Assembly: GCA_946479225.1 (NCBI GenBank)
Contig: CAMLFI010000216.1
Span: forward strand, 1 to 5,302
DNA length: 5,302 nucleotides
Source: an uncultured Mucilaginibacter sp.
GTDB taxonomy: Bacteria; Bacteroidota; Bacteroidia; Sphingobacteriales; Sphingobacteriaceae
Reading direction: 5' to 3'
Positions 1-5,264 of the stretch are shown piece after piece. Within the stretch, counting starts at the first letter, position 1. Each line of letters opens with the position of its first letter. Made by a program: the position numbers and the translations under genes. Under the pieces are notes generated by a model, which was not told the origin of the DNA, made no database searches, and saw only the letters and a program-made list of their open reading frames with translations.

Positions 1-637
1 GGAAATATCTATCGTGCGTAACCATCAATATGGTTTTGTTGCCTTCGGTAAGCAGCTTCTCTAGCCACTCAATGGTATCAATATCCAGATGATTGGTAGG
101 CTCGTCTAAAACATACAATTCCGGGTCCTCAATCAGTAATCTTGCTAACGCAAGCCTCTTTTTTTGTCCGCCGGACAGCGTGTCTATTTTCTGGTTAAGA
201 TGATGGATGTCCAATCGCCCCAAAATGGTCTTTATTTTATATTCATATTCCCAGGCATCGGTCTCGCTAAGCTCTTCCATTACTTTTTCGAGGGCTTTCG
301 CATTTTCCGGGTCGTTTTCCAGTAACTCCTCATACTTGCGGATAGCCTGCTGCTGTACGTTATCAGCATGGAAAATATAATCGCTAATAGTAACAGAGTT
401 TTTAAAACCCGGGTCCTGCTCCAGGTAGCCCATCCTAAGGTCACGGCTTTGTACCACTTTTCCTTCGGTTGGGGCCAATAAGCCGGCCAGGAGCTTTAGC
501 AAAGTAGATTTGCCCGCACCGTTTATACCAACCAAGGCTACCCGCCTGCCGCGGTTAATGCCAATGGTTTGGTTTTTAAATAGCCAATTGTCATGAAATG
601 AATGTCCGATATTCTCGGCAGATATATAAGTACTCAC
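1..637 (-). CDS. ABC-F family ATPase (Uup-like), 3' part cut off by window edge
   Basis: Reading leftward from a GTG at 635-637, 212 codons are open to the window edge. The visible part is the complete first nucleotide-binding domain of a soluble ABC-F protein. Walker A is GINGAGKST (residues 37-45), a Q-loop glutamine lies in YLEQDP (71-76), the signature LSGGQ is at 154-158, and Walker B runs into DEPTNHLD (178-185), where the Asn-His is diagnostic of ABC-F. The switch histidine is in THDR (207-210). No membrane segment is present. ABC-F proteins act on the ribosome, and the segment around residues 124-144 (WEYEYKIKTILGRLDI style) resembles Uup. Family members have two such domains, roughly 540-640 residues in all, so the linker and second domain lie outside. 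GTG was chosen because it begins just before the conserved N-terminal strand and overlaps the stop of the upstream gene (GTGA); no in-frame ATG is available before the Walker A motif. Family is certain; the exact subfamily is not. Confidence 0.93.
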   Translation of the reverse strand, partial: MSTYISAENIGHSFHDNWLFKNQTIGINRGRRVALVGINGAGKSTLLKLLAGLLAPTEGKVVQSRDLRMGYLEQDPGFKNSVTISDYIFHADNVQQQAIRKYEELLENDPENAKALEKVMEELSETDAWEYEYKIKTILGRLDIHHLNQKIDTLSGGQKKRLALARLLIEDPELYVLDEPTNHLDIDTIEWLEKLLTEGNKTILMVTHDRYF

Positions 638-1290
638 GCGTTTCCCTTTATTTGATCGGTTGTATATACAGATACACCTTTCTTTTCTTTTAATGACAGT
701 TTATACATTGCTTTAGCTACGGTTAGCCCTGCAATGCTTCGATATTTTTTTAAACCGCCAATCAGCAGCGGCTCAATAATTTTTAAAACAAACGAAGCTA
801 CTCGCTCCCCGGTCCTTTGATTTTTTCTTCGTCCGGTTAAAAGGGACGGTTGATAAATAAACAGGCTATCAACACCGGCGTTTTTCAAGTCGCTCTCTGT
901 TTTGCCCTTTGTTTTTAAATAAAAATTAGATGACGATTCATTCGCGCCTATTGCAGACACAAAATGAAATTGCACCACCCCCTTAGCTCTGGCAGATTTA
1001 GCCAGATTAACCGGGTAATCGTGGTCTATTTTATAATACACCTCCTTATCCGGCGTTTTTTTCAACGTTGTGCCTAAACAACAAAATAACACGTCGCCTT
1101 GCAAATACTGTTCATATGAGCCTACATCGTCAAAATCCACTATCTCCTGCTGCAGTTTTCTATGCTTTGTTTTTAACCTCTTCCTGCCAAGGCTGATAAC
1201 TTTTTCGTATTCGTTATAATGCAGCAACATAGTCAGCAGCTTACTGCCAATTAGTCCGCTTGCGCCCGTGATAATTGCGGTTTTGGTCAT
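634..1290 (-). CDS. NAD(P)-binding atypical SDR protein, TIP30/HTATIP2-like
   Basis: The gene encodes 218 residues with an N-terminal Rossmann motif TGASGLIG (8-15; glycines 9, 12 and 15) and no membrane segments, so it is a cytosolic NAD(P)-binding protein. The stretch DVLFCCLGTT (66-75), the IDHDYPVNLAKSA region (88-100), and Ser112 followed by Tyr124-x3-Lys128 in SNFYLKTKGKTE closely follow the pattern of human TIP30/HTATIP2 and bacterial relatives. Ser112, Tyr124 and Lys128 would form an SDR-type triad. The substrate is unknown. The reading frame extends upstream to an ATG at 1359, but I prefer the ATG at 1290: the extra 23 residues are hydrophobic and unlike the family, and the nucleotide-binding strand begins normally four residues after the chosen start. 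The stop overlaps the GTG start of the downstream ABC-F gene, suggesting co-transcription and coupled translation. It is divergent from the pirin gene. The family is well supported; its physiological role is open. Confidence 0.88.
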   Translation of the reverse strand: MTKTAIITGASGLIGSKLLTMLLHYNEYEKVISLGRKRLKTKHRKLQQEIVDFDDVGSYEQYLQGDVLFCCLGTTLKKTPDKEVYYKIDHDYPVNLAKSARAKGVVQFHFVSAIGANESSSNFYLKTKGKTESDLKNAGVDSLFIYQPSLLTGRRKNQRTGERVASFVLKIIEPLLIGGLKKYRSIAGLTVAKAMYKLSLKEKKGVSVYTTDQIKGNA

Positions 1291-1310
1291 TATGAACAAA
1301 TTTCTTCGCG

Positions 1311-1318
1311 CAAAAATA
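1311..1318 (-). promoter_or_regulatory. Candidate Bacteroidota -7 promoter element for the TIP30-like/ABC-F pair
   Basis: Read leftward, this is TATTTTTG, a full match to the Bacteroidota sigma-A -7 consensus TAnnTTTG. It would start transcription roughly 15 nt upstream of the ATG at 1290, a sensible short leader. No good TTTG -33 box lies 19-21 nt upstream; only a weak TTTA/ATTT is there. The sequence is A/T-rich, so a chance match is possible. Confidence 0.4.
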
Positions 1319-1346
1319 CACATAAAAATAATTGGAATAAATATTG

Positions 1347-1360
1347 TGTGTTTAAACACA
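1347..1360. promoter_or_regulatory. 14-bp perfect palindrome, candidate operator between divergent genes
   Basis: TGTGTTTAAACACA is its own reverse complement. With one mismatched pair it extends to 20 bp (1344-1363). It lies 12 bp upstream of the pirin ATG and about 30 bp upstream of the -7-like element of the opposite gene, a natural place for a dimeric regulator to control one or both directions. The sequence is direct evidence; the operator role is inference. As RNA it could only form a stem with almost no loop, so a DNA-binding role is more likely than a hairpin role. Confidence 0.4.
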
Positions 1361-1362
1361 TA

Positions 1363-1368
1363 AAGGAG
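1363..1368 (+). promoter_or_regulatory. Shine-Dalgarno-like ribosome binding site of the pirin gene
   Basis: AAGGAG sits 4 nt before the ATG at 1373. This fixes the start of the pirin gene. It is noteworthy because the other starts in the window, such as the one at 2174, lack such a site, as is common in Bacteroidota. The spacing is on the short side. Confidence 0.55.
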
Positions 1369-1372
1369 ACAA

Positions 1373-2083
1373 ATGAAAACAATATTCTATCCCGCTAATG
1401 AGCGTGGCACAAGCGATCATGGATGGCTTAAGGCAAATTTCTCATTCAGTTTTGCATCATATTATCATCCCGATAAGATACATTTTGGTGCATTGCGTGT
1501 TTTAAACGACGACATTATAGCCGGCGGAATGGGTTTTGGAACACATCCGCATGATAATATGGAGATAATTACCATACCACTTGCCGGTGCGTTGGAGCAC
1601 AAGGACAGTTTGGGCAATAAGGGGGTTATACATGCTGGCGAAGTGCAGGTTATGTCAGCAGGTACCGGTGTGCAACATTCCGAGTTCAATCATTCAAAAA
1701 CGGAGGCAGCAAATACTTTGCAGATATGGCTTTTTCCGCGAGAGAGAAATGTGGAGCCGAGGTATGATCAGAAAGACTTTTCCGCATCATTTAAGCAAAA
1801 TGAGCTGACTATGCTTATATCGCCCGATAAAAACGCCGATTCGCTTTGGATCAACCAGGATGCAACATTTTCTATGGGAAGTTTTGATGCCGGGCAGCAA
1901 ATAAATTATAACATTACCCGCCCCGAAAACGGCGCGTACCTATTCGTTTTAGAAGGTGCGGTGAAAATAAACGACCAGGTACTAAACAAAAAGGACGCCA
2001 TTGGTGTTTATGATATCAGTTCAATTGTTATTGATACTCAGGAAAGTACCCGATTACTTATTATTGACGTACCAATGCTGTAA
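1373..2083 (+). CDS. Pirin family protein (YhhW-type bicupin, putative quercetin 2,3-dioxygenase)
   Basis: The product is 236 residues, close to the 231-235 typical of bacterial pirins such as E. coli YhhW. The N-terminal half is the pirin cupin: FGTHPHDNMEIIT (55-67) supplies His58 and His60, and VMSAGTGVQHSEFN (93-106) supplies His102 and Glu104, so the complete four-residue metal site expected of the family is present. The HKDSLGN turn (76-82) and the LQIWLFP strand that follows are also typical. The C-terminal half (about 150-236) is a second, degenerate cupin without metal ligands, as in YhhW. Relatives show metal-dependent quercetin dioxygenase activity in vitro, but the natural substrate is unknown. 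The protein has no signal peptide and is presumably cytosolic. The gene is preceded by a clear AAGGAG and by a palindrome, and is divergent from the TIP30-like gene. I see no convincing promoter for it. It may be monocistronic, since 90 bp separate it from mlaE. Confidence 0.94.
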   Translation: MKTIFYPANERGTSDHGWLKANFSFSFASYYHPDKIHFGALRVLNDDIIAGGMGFGTHPHDNMEIITIPLAGALEHKDSLGNKGVIHAGEVQVMSAGTGVQHSEFNHSKTEAANTLQIWLFPRERNVEPRYDQKDFSASFKQNELTMLISPDKNADSLWINQDATFSMGSFDAGQQINYNITRPENGAYLFVLEGAVKINDQVLNKKDAIGVYDISSIVIDTQESTRLLIIDVPML

Positions 2084-2173
2084 AGCCGAGCCCTCCTATC
2101 TGAGATCATCCAGTTGAATTTCGAAAACAAATAATCAAAACTTTGTTTTTAGTAAAATTTAAGATATGATCCT
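2084..2173 (+). promoter_or_regulatory. Intergenic gap with candidate promoter for the mla-like operon
   Basis: A possible Bacteroidota-type promoter is visible: GTTG at 2113-2116 as the -33 box (consensus TTTG), a 21-nt spacer, then AAACTTTG at 2138-2145 as the -7 box (consensus TAnnTTTG, one fixed position off). It would give a leader of about 24 nt before the ATG at 2174. The same stretch contains a weak A/T-only style inverted repeat, AAAACAAA (2124-2131) and TTTGTTTT (2142-2149), followed by one more T. This could be a weak end for the pirin transcript, but its stem has a single G-C pair. There is no strong terminator, so some read-through from the pirin gene into mlaE is possible. Confidence 0.33.
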
Positions 2174-2953
2174 ATGGAGAATGATATAGCAATTCCGGGG
2201 TGGAAAAAGTGGCTGGAAGATATTGGCGAGCAGGTAACATTTTTCACCCGGTTTATCAGAAATATTTTTGCCGGCGGCTTTGAATGGTCAGAGTTTGTAC
2301 GCCAGTGTTATGAGATAGGATACCGGTCAATGACCTTGGTCGGTATCACATCTTTTATAATGGGTGTAGTACTCATTTTACAGCTTCGGCCCACCCTGGT
2401 TGATTTTGGCGCTGCCAGCATGCTGCCTAAAACGCTTTCTGTATCATTTATACGCGAGATTGGGCCTGTAATTATAGGCATTATCTGCGCGGGCAAAATA
2501 GCATCAAGCATTGGTGCCGAGCTGGGTAGCATGAAAGTGACTGAACAGCTGGAAGCCATGGAGGTATCAGGTGCCAACCCAACGCAATACCTGGTAGTTA
2601 CCCGCATATTGGCCACAACCCTTATGGTGCCCGTGTTGTCGCTTATTGGCGACGCAATAGGCCTGTTTGGGGGGTATCTTGCCATTAATCTGAATGATCA
2701 TATGAGCCTGTCGCTGTACTTCAAAAAGGTTATAGCCGGATTAGACTATACCGACTTCATTCCGGCGCTTGTCAAAACTATTTTCTTCGGCTTTGCTATC
2801 GGCTTTGTAGGCTGCTATAAGGGCGTAAACTCAAGTAAGGGAACTGCCAGTGTAGGTATAGCAGCCAATTCGGCAGTAGTAACGGCGTCGTTATGGATTT
2901 TTGTTATTGACGCCATTGCCGTACAAGTAACCAGTTTATTGTTTTACAGGTAA
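2174..2953 (+). CDS. mlaE: MlaE/YrbE-like ABC transporter permease (lipid transport)
   Basis: The product is 259 residues, matching MlaE (about 260). It is the inner-membrane permease that, as a dimer, holds the MCE ring and is driven by the MlaF ATPase to move phospholipid. An amphipathic N-terminal region (about 10-45) is followed by hydrophobic segments near 53-69, 96-113, 145-171, 196-213 and 236-256. The family signature is clear: REIGPV (94-99), then a conserved cytoplasmic stretch at 114-133 containing GAELGSM and VTEQLEAMEV, the coupling region that contacts the ATPase. The start at 2174 has no Shine-Dalgarno; a nearby ATG at 2166 is out of frame. Its TAA stop is followed after 1 nt by the ATG of mlaF, so the two are almost certainly one transcript. 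The assignment to the MlaE family is firm; direction of transport and exact lipid are not visible. Confidence 0.95.
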   Translation: MENDIAIPGWKKWLEDIGEQVTFFTRFIRNIFAGGFEWSEFVRQCYEIGYRSMTLVGITSFIMGVVLILQLRPTLVDFGAASMLPKTLSVSFIREIGPVIIGIICAGKIASSIGAELGSMKVTEQLEAMEVSGANPTQYLVVTRILATTLMVPVLSLIGDAIGLFGGYLAINLNDHMSLSLYFKKVIAGLDYTDFIPALVKTIFFGFAIGFVGCYKGVNSSKGTASVGIAANSAVVTASLWIFVIDAIAVQVTSLLFYR

Positions 2954-2954
2954 T

Positions 2955-3746
2955 ATGGAACAACAAACTACAATAGCCAATCCAAAGCAAACTACCGGTA
3001 AACCATCGGACGAGATTGTTATAAGCATTAAAGGCCTTAAAAAATCATTTGGCTCAAATCATGTGCTTAAAGACATTAACCTGGAAGTTAAACGAGGCGA
3101 GAATGTGGTTGTATTGGGCCGTTCAGGCCAGGGAAAATCTGTTACCATTCAATGTATTGTTGGTATGCTAGCGCCCGACGAGGGTAAGCTTTGCGTATTA
3201 GGTAGCGAGGTAAGTGAAATGGAAGAAAAGGAACTAAAGGAGTTGCGAACCAAGATCGGATTTCTGTTTCAAAGCGGCGCTTTGTATGATTCTATGACCG
3301 TTAGAGAGAACCTGGAGTTTCCGCTAACCCGGGTACTTAAAATAAAAGATCAAACCGAGTTAGACAGCCGCGTTGAAGAAGTATTGGAAGGTGTGGGCCT
3401 GGCCGACGCGGCAGAGAAGCTGCCATCCGATCTTTCAGGCGGCATGCGCAAGCGTATTGGCTTAGCCCGAACTCTTATTGTCAAGCCGGAGATAATGCTG
3501 TATGACGAGCCGACAACGGGCCTTGACCCCATTACTTCGCGCGAGATAAGTGAGCTTATATTGAGTATGCAAAAGAAATATAAAACAACATCCATCATCA
3601 TTACGCACGATATGGAGTGCGCCCGAATTACAGCCGACAGGGTTGTAATTATGGAGGATGGTGTATACATAGCCGAGGGTTCATTTGAGGAGCTGCAGCG
3701 GTCAAATAACAAAACAGTAAAGGATTTTTTTAAAGACGTATCATGA
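2955..3746 (+). CDS. mlaF: MlaF-like ABC transporter ATP-binding protein
   Basis: The product is 263 residues, similar to MlaF (about 270), a cytosolic ATPase that pairs with MlaE. It starts with a polar leader of about 20 residues, then the ABC core. Walker A is GRSGQGKS (55-62), the Q-loop is Gln106 in LFQSGALYDSMTV, the signature is LSGGM (160-164), Walker B is IMLYDEPTTGLDP (180-192) with catalytic Glu185, and the switch histidine is His218 in ITHDM. The SGALYDSMTVRENLEFPL block and the LSGGMRKR signature are typical of MlaF rather than of other importers. All catalytic residues are present. It begins 1 nt after mlaE and its TGA overlaps the ATG of mlaD by 4 nt (ATGA), indicating translational coupling and matched synthesis of the three subunits. 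Confidence 0.95.
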   Translation: MEQQTTIANPKQTTGKPSDEIVISIKGLKKSFGSNHVLKDINLEVKRGENVVVLGRSGQGKSVTIQCIVGMLAPDEGKLCVLGSEVSEMEEKELKELRTKIGFLFQSGALYDSMTVRENLEFPLTRVLKIKDQTELDSRVEEVLEGVGLADAAEKLPSDLSGGMRKRIGLARTLIVKPEIMLYDEPTTGLDPITSREISELILSMQKKYKTTSIIITHDMECARITADRVVIMEDGVYIAEGSFEELQRSNNKTVKDFFKDVS

Positions 3747-4621
3747 AAATAACGCAGGGACAAAAAGTAAAAATAGGACTATTCACTGCCCTGGGCCTGT
3801 TGGTGCTGGTAGCAGGCGTGTTCTTTATCGGCAACCAAAAAAGCTTGTTCAATTCAACGTTTGGCATTAACGGTGTATTTAACAACGTTAATGGCCTGCA
3901 GATAGGCAATAACGTGCGGTTTGCCGGGATAAACGTAGGTGTTGTTGATGATATCCAGATAATTAATGACACCGCTGTGCGGGTTGATCTGATGGTAAAA
4001 ACAGATGTCAAGAAATTTATTAAACGTGATGCGCGCATGGCTATAGGCAGCGATGGTTTAATGGGCGATAAACTGGTAACTATACTGCCGGGGGGCGCAA
4101 ATACCACCCAAATGGTTGAAGAGGGATCTCAAATAGCCGCGGTGAACCCGATGGATATGGATAAGGTGATGAACAGGCTGGGTAAAATTGCTGATAATAC
4201 TGGTAATCTTATTGAAAGTCTGTCAAGCATAGTTGGCAAAATAGATAAAGGCAAGGGCAGTATCGGCAAGCTTTTAAACAGCGATAAGATGGCCTCCGAT
4301 CTTGAAGGAACCATAACCGAGGCGCGGTCAACCATAAATACCGTGCATAAAACCTCGGCTACATTAAACGAGGACCTTAAAGCCGCGCAAGGCAATTTCT
4401 TGCTTAAGGGTTTCTTTAATAAAAAGAAGAAGGCTGAGCAGGCAAAATTAGACTCTATAAAGAAAGCTAAGGAAAACGCGATCAAAGTAGCTGAAAAGGC
4501 TAAAAAGGATCAGGCCAAGGCGGCAGAGAAAGCCCAGAAGGAGGCAGCCAAACTTGCAAAGAAGCAACAGGAAGAGGCGGCCGAAGCAGCAGAGAAAGCG
4601 CGTAAGGCGGCCGGAAACTAA
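3743..4621 (+). CDS. mlaD: MlaD-like MCE domain protein with Lys/Ala-rich C-terminal tail
   Basis: The product is 292 residues. A short cytoplasmic N-terminus is followed by one membrane anchor (about 11-29), then an MCE domain in the periplasm (about 38-117). The domain shows the pattern of the family: FNNVNGLQIGNNVRFAGINVG (46-66) and DGLMGDKLVTILPGG (104-118). MCE subunits form hexameric rings that pass lipid through a central hydrophobic channel. After the domain comes a helical region (about 137-216) with GKIDKGKGSIGKLLNSD (165-181), a motif common in MCE proteins, then a 66-residue tail (227-292) made of about 30% Lys and 30% Ala. At 292 residues it is much longer than E. coli MlaD (183), resembling the longer MCE proteins of Bacteroidota. 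The ATG overlaps the mlaF stop. No mlaC or mlaB gene follows; a strong terminator closes the operon. Confidence 0.93.
   Translation: MKITQGQKVKIGLFTALGLLVLVAGVFFIGNQKSLFNSTFGINGVFNNVNGLQIGNNVRFAGINVGVVDDIQIINDTAVRVDLMVKTDVKKFIKRDARMAIGSDGLMGDKLVTILPGGANTTQMVEEGSQIAAVNPMDMDKVMNRLGKIADNTGNLIESLSSIVGKIDKGKGSIGKLLNSDKMASDLEGTITEARSTINTVHKTSATLNEDLKAAQGNFLLKGFFNKKKKAEQAKLDSIKKAKENAIKVAEKAKKDQAKAAEKAQKEAAKLAKKQQEEAAEAAEKARKAAGN
4421..4618 (+). repeat. Low-complexity Lys/Ala-rich segment of mlaD
   Basis: This segment encodes MlaD residues 227-292, with 20 Lys and 20 Ala in 66 residues. Irregular heptad-like units such as AEKAKK, AEKAQK and AEKARK recur. The DNA is accordingly purine-rich, with many AAG, AAA and GCN codons. 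It is predicted to be one long charged helix. It is part of the coding sequence, not a separate element. Confidence 0.75.
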
Positions 4622-4628
4622 GAAAATA

Positions 4629-4661
4629 AAAAAGGCGACTCCGATTAAGAGTCGCCTTTTT
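4629..4661. terminator. Bidirectional Rho-independent terminator between convergent mlaD and peroxidase genes
   Basis: GGCGACTC (4634-4641) pairs perfectly with GAGTCGCC (4649-4656) across a 7-nt loop. The stem extends by A-T pairs, since an A run (4628-4633) lies on the left and five T (4657-4661) on the right. Read rightward it is a hairpin followed by a T run, 7 nt after the mlaD stop. Read leftward the A run becomes the T run, 17 nt past the stop of the peroxidase gene. It therefore fits as a shared terminator for both genes. Confidence 0.93.
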
Positions 4662-4678
4662 GTATCAATATAAAGCGA

Positions 4679-5188
4679 TTATATTTTTGATGTAATAGAT
4701 GGGTCTAGCGGTACTGTTGCCGAGCGGTAGCGGTGTATTAGCTTGCCATTCTCATCCAACAAAAACTTTTCAAAGTTCCATTTAATTTCGCCTGTAAAAT
4801 CAGGGTTTTCTGTTTCTGTAAGATACTTAAACAGCGGCGCGATGTCTGCTCCCTTAACGCTGATCTTTTCAGAGATGGTAAATTTAACACCATGGGTTGC
4901 AGTGCAAGCTTTTATATCAGCAACTGTACCGGGCTCCTGGTTAGCAAAATTATTTGCCGGGAAACCAATTACAACCAACTTGTCTTTGTATAAGTCAGCC
5001 AGTTTTTGTAGATCAGCATACTGCTTGGTATAACCACACTTTGACGCAGTATTAACTATCAGTATTTTTTTGCCTTTGTATTTAGCCAATGAAAAATCAT
5101 CGCCATCAAGGGTTTTTAATTTAAAATCGTAAACCGAGGCTGGTGCAGCCAGTAATACGAATGCTAACAGGAATCCTAAAAATTTCAT
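4679..5188 (-). CDS. Exported glutathione-peroxidase-family thiol peroxidase
   Basis: The product is 169 residues of the GPx family, thioredoxin fold. The catalytic tetrad is complete: Cys51 in NTASKCGYTKQY (46-57), Gln84 in NQEPG (83-87), and Trp137-Asn138 in KWNFEKFLL (136-144). Cys rather than selenocysteine is used, as in most bacteria. Cys95 (IKACTATHGVKF) sits where plant-type GPx proteins carry their resolving cysteine, suggesting a thioredoxin-dependent two-cysteine mechanism. Residues 1-17 form a typical signal peptide (KFLGFLLAFVLLAAPA), with likely cleavage after APA and no lipobox cysteine, so the enzyme should act in the periplasm or outside, reducing hydroperoxides. It is odd that the usual FPCNQF motif reads FPANNF (76-81), so the middle cysteine and the Gln are replaced. 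The length is about right for a minimal GPx plus signal. The gene converges on mlaD and shares its terminator. Confidence 0.92.
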   Translation of the reverse strand: MKFLGFLLAFVLLAAPASVYDFKLKTLDGDDFSLAKYKGKKILIVNTASKCGYTKQYADLQKLADLYKDKLVVIGFPANNFANQEPGTVADIKACTATHGVKFTISEKISVKGADIAPLFKYLTETENPDFTGEIKWNFEKFLLDENGKLIHRYRSATVPLDPSITSKI

Positions 5189-5214
5189 TTTCTTATATTT
5201 AAAGTAAACAATAG

Positions 5215-5224
5215 TAACGCGTTA
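5215..5224. repeat. Short palindrome in the leader of the peroxidase gene
   Basis: TAACGCGTTA is a perfect 10-bp palindrome, 26 bp upstream of the peroxidase ATG. It overlaps a second inverted repeat, GTTA-A-TAAC (5221-5229). Together they form a compact cluster of TAAC/GTTA half-sites. Such short motifs arise often in A/T-rich DNA, so a regulatory role is only possible. Confidence 0.25.
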
Positions 5225-5230
5225 ATAACG

Positions 5231-5264
5231 TAAAATTAGTCAATTAAAAACACGTTTAGTCAAA
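5231..5264 (-). promoter_or_regulatory. Candidate promoter of the peroxidase gene, overlapping paired TTGACTAA repeats
   Basis: Read leftward, TTTG (5261-5264) is followed after 22 nt by TAATTTTA (5231-5238), close to the Bacteroidota pair TTTG and TAnnTTTG; the last base is off and the spacing is 1 nt longer than usual. Transcription would begin about 40 nt upstream of the ATG at 5188. Two identical TTAGTCAA copies (5236-5243 and 5256-5263; TTGACTAA on the transcribed-gene strand) coincide with the two promoter boxes. Confidence 0.3.

Noticed and set aside
1..637. Reading the ABC-F gene as a membrane transporter ATPase
   Set aside because: The DEPTNHLD Walker B extension and lack of a permease partner point to the soluble ABC-F class.
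1291..1359. A 23-residue N-terminal extension of the TIP30-like protein from an ATG at 1359
   Set aside because: It is hydrophobic but unlike a true signal for a cytosolic NAD(P)-binding fold, it would run through the palindrome and the -7-like element, and the family normally begins a few residues before the TGASGLIG motif.
1465..1808. Overlapping open frames on both strands inside the pirin gene (1465-1689 leftward, 1581-1808 rightward)
   Set aside because: They lie wholly within a well-supported gene, show no recognisable motifs, and have residue compositions typical of out-of-frame translation.
2124..2150. AAAACAAA...TTTGTTTT inverted repeat after the pirin gene as a terminator
   Set aside because: The stem has only one G-C pair and a 10-nt loop, too weak for a confident intrinsic terminator; it is described only as part of the intergenic gap.
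2308..2685. Leftward 125-codon frame antisense to mlaE
   Set aside because: It is the complement of strongly conserved permease codons, has no family features and no promoter of its own.
3350..4485. Leftward frames antisense to mlaF and mlaD (3350-3763, 3730-4107, 4129-4485)
   Set aside because: Ser/Pro/Leu-rich shadow translations of real coding sequence; no motifs, and they overlap each other and conserved genes.
4421..4618. Lys/Ala-rich DNA as a tandem repeat array or CRISPR-like structure
   Set aside because: The units are irregular in length and sequence and stay in the mlaD reading frame, so this is low-complexity coding sequence.
4743..5033. Rightward 96-codon frame antisense to the peroxidase gene
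   Set aside because: It lies opposite the conserved GPx motifs and shows no independent protein features.
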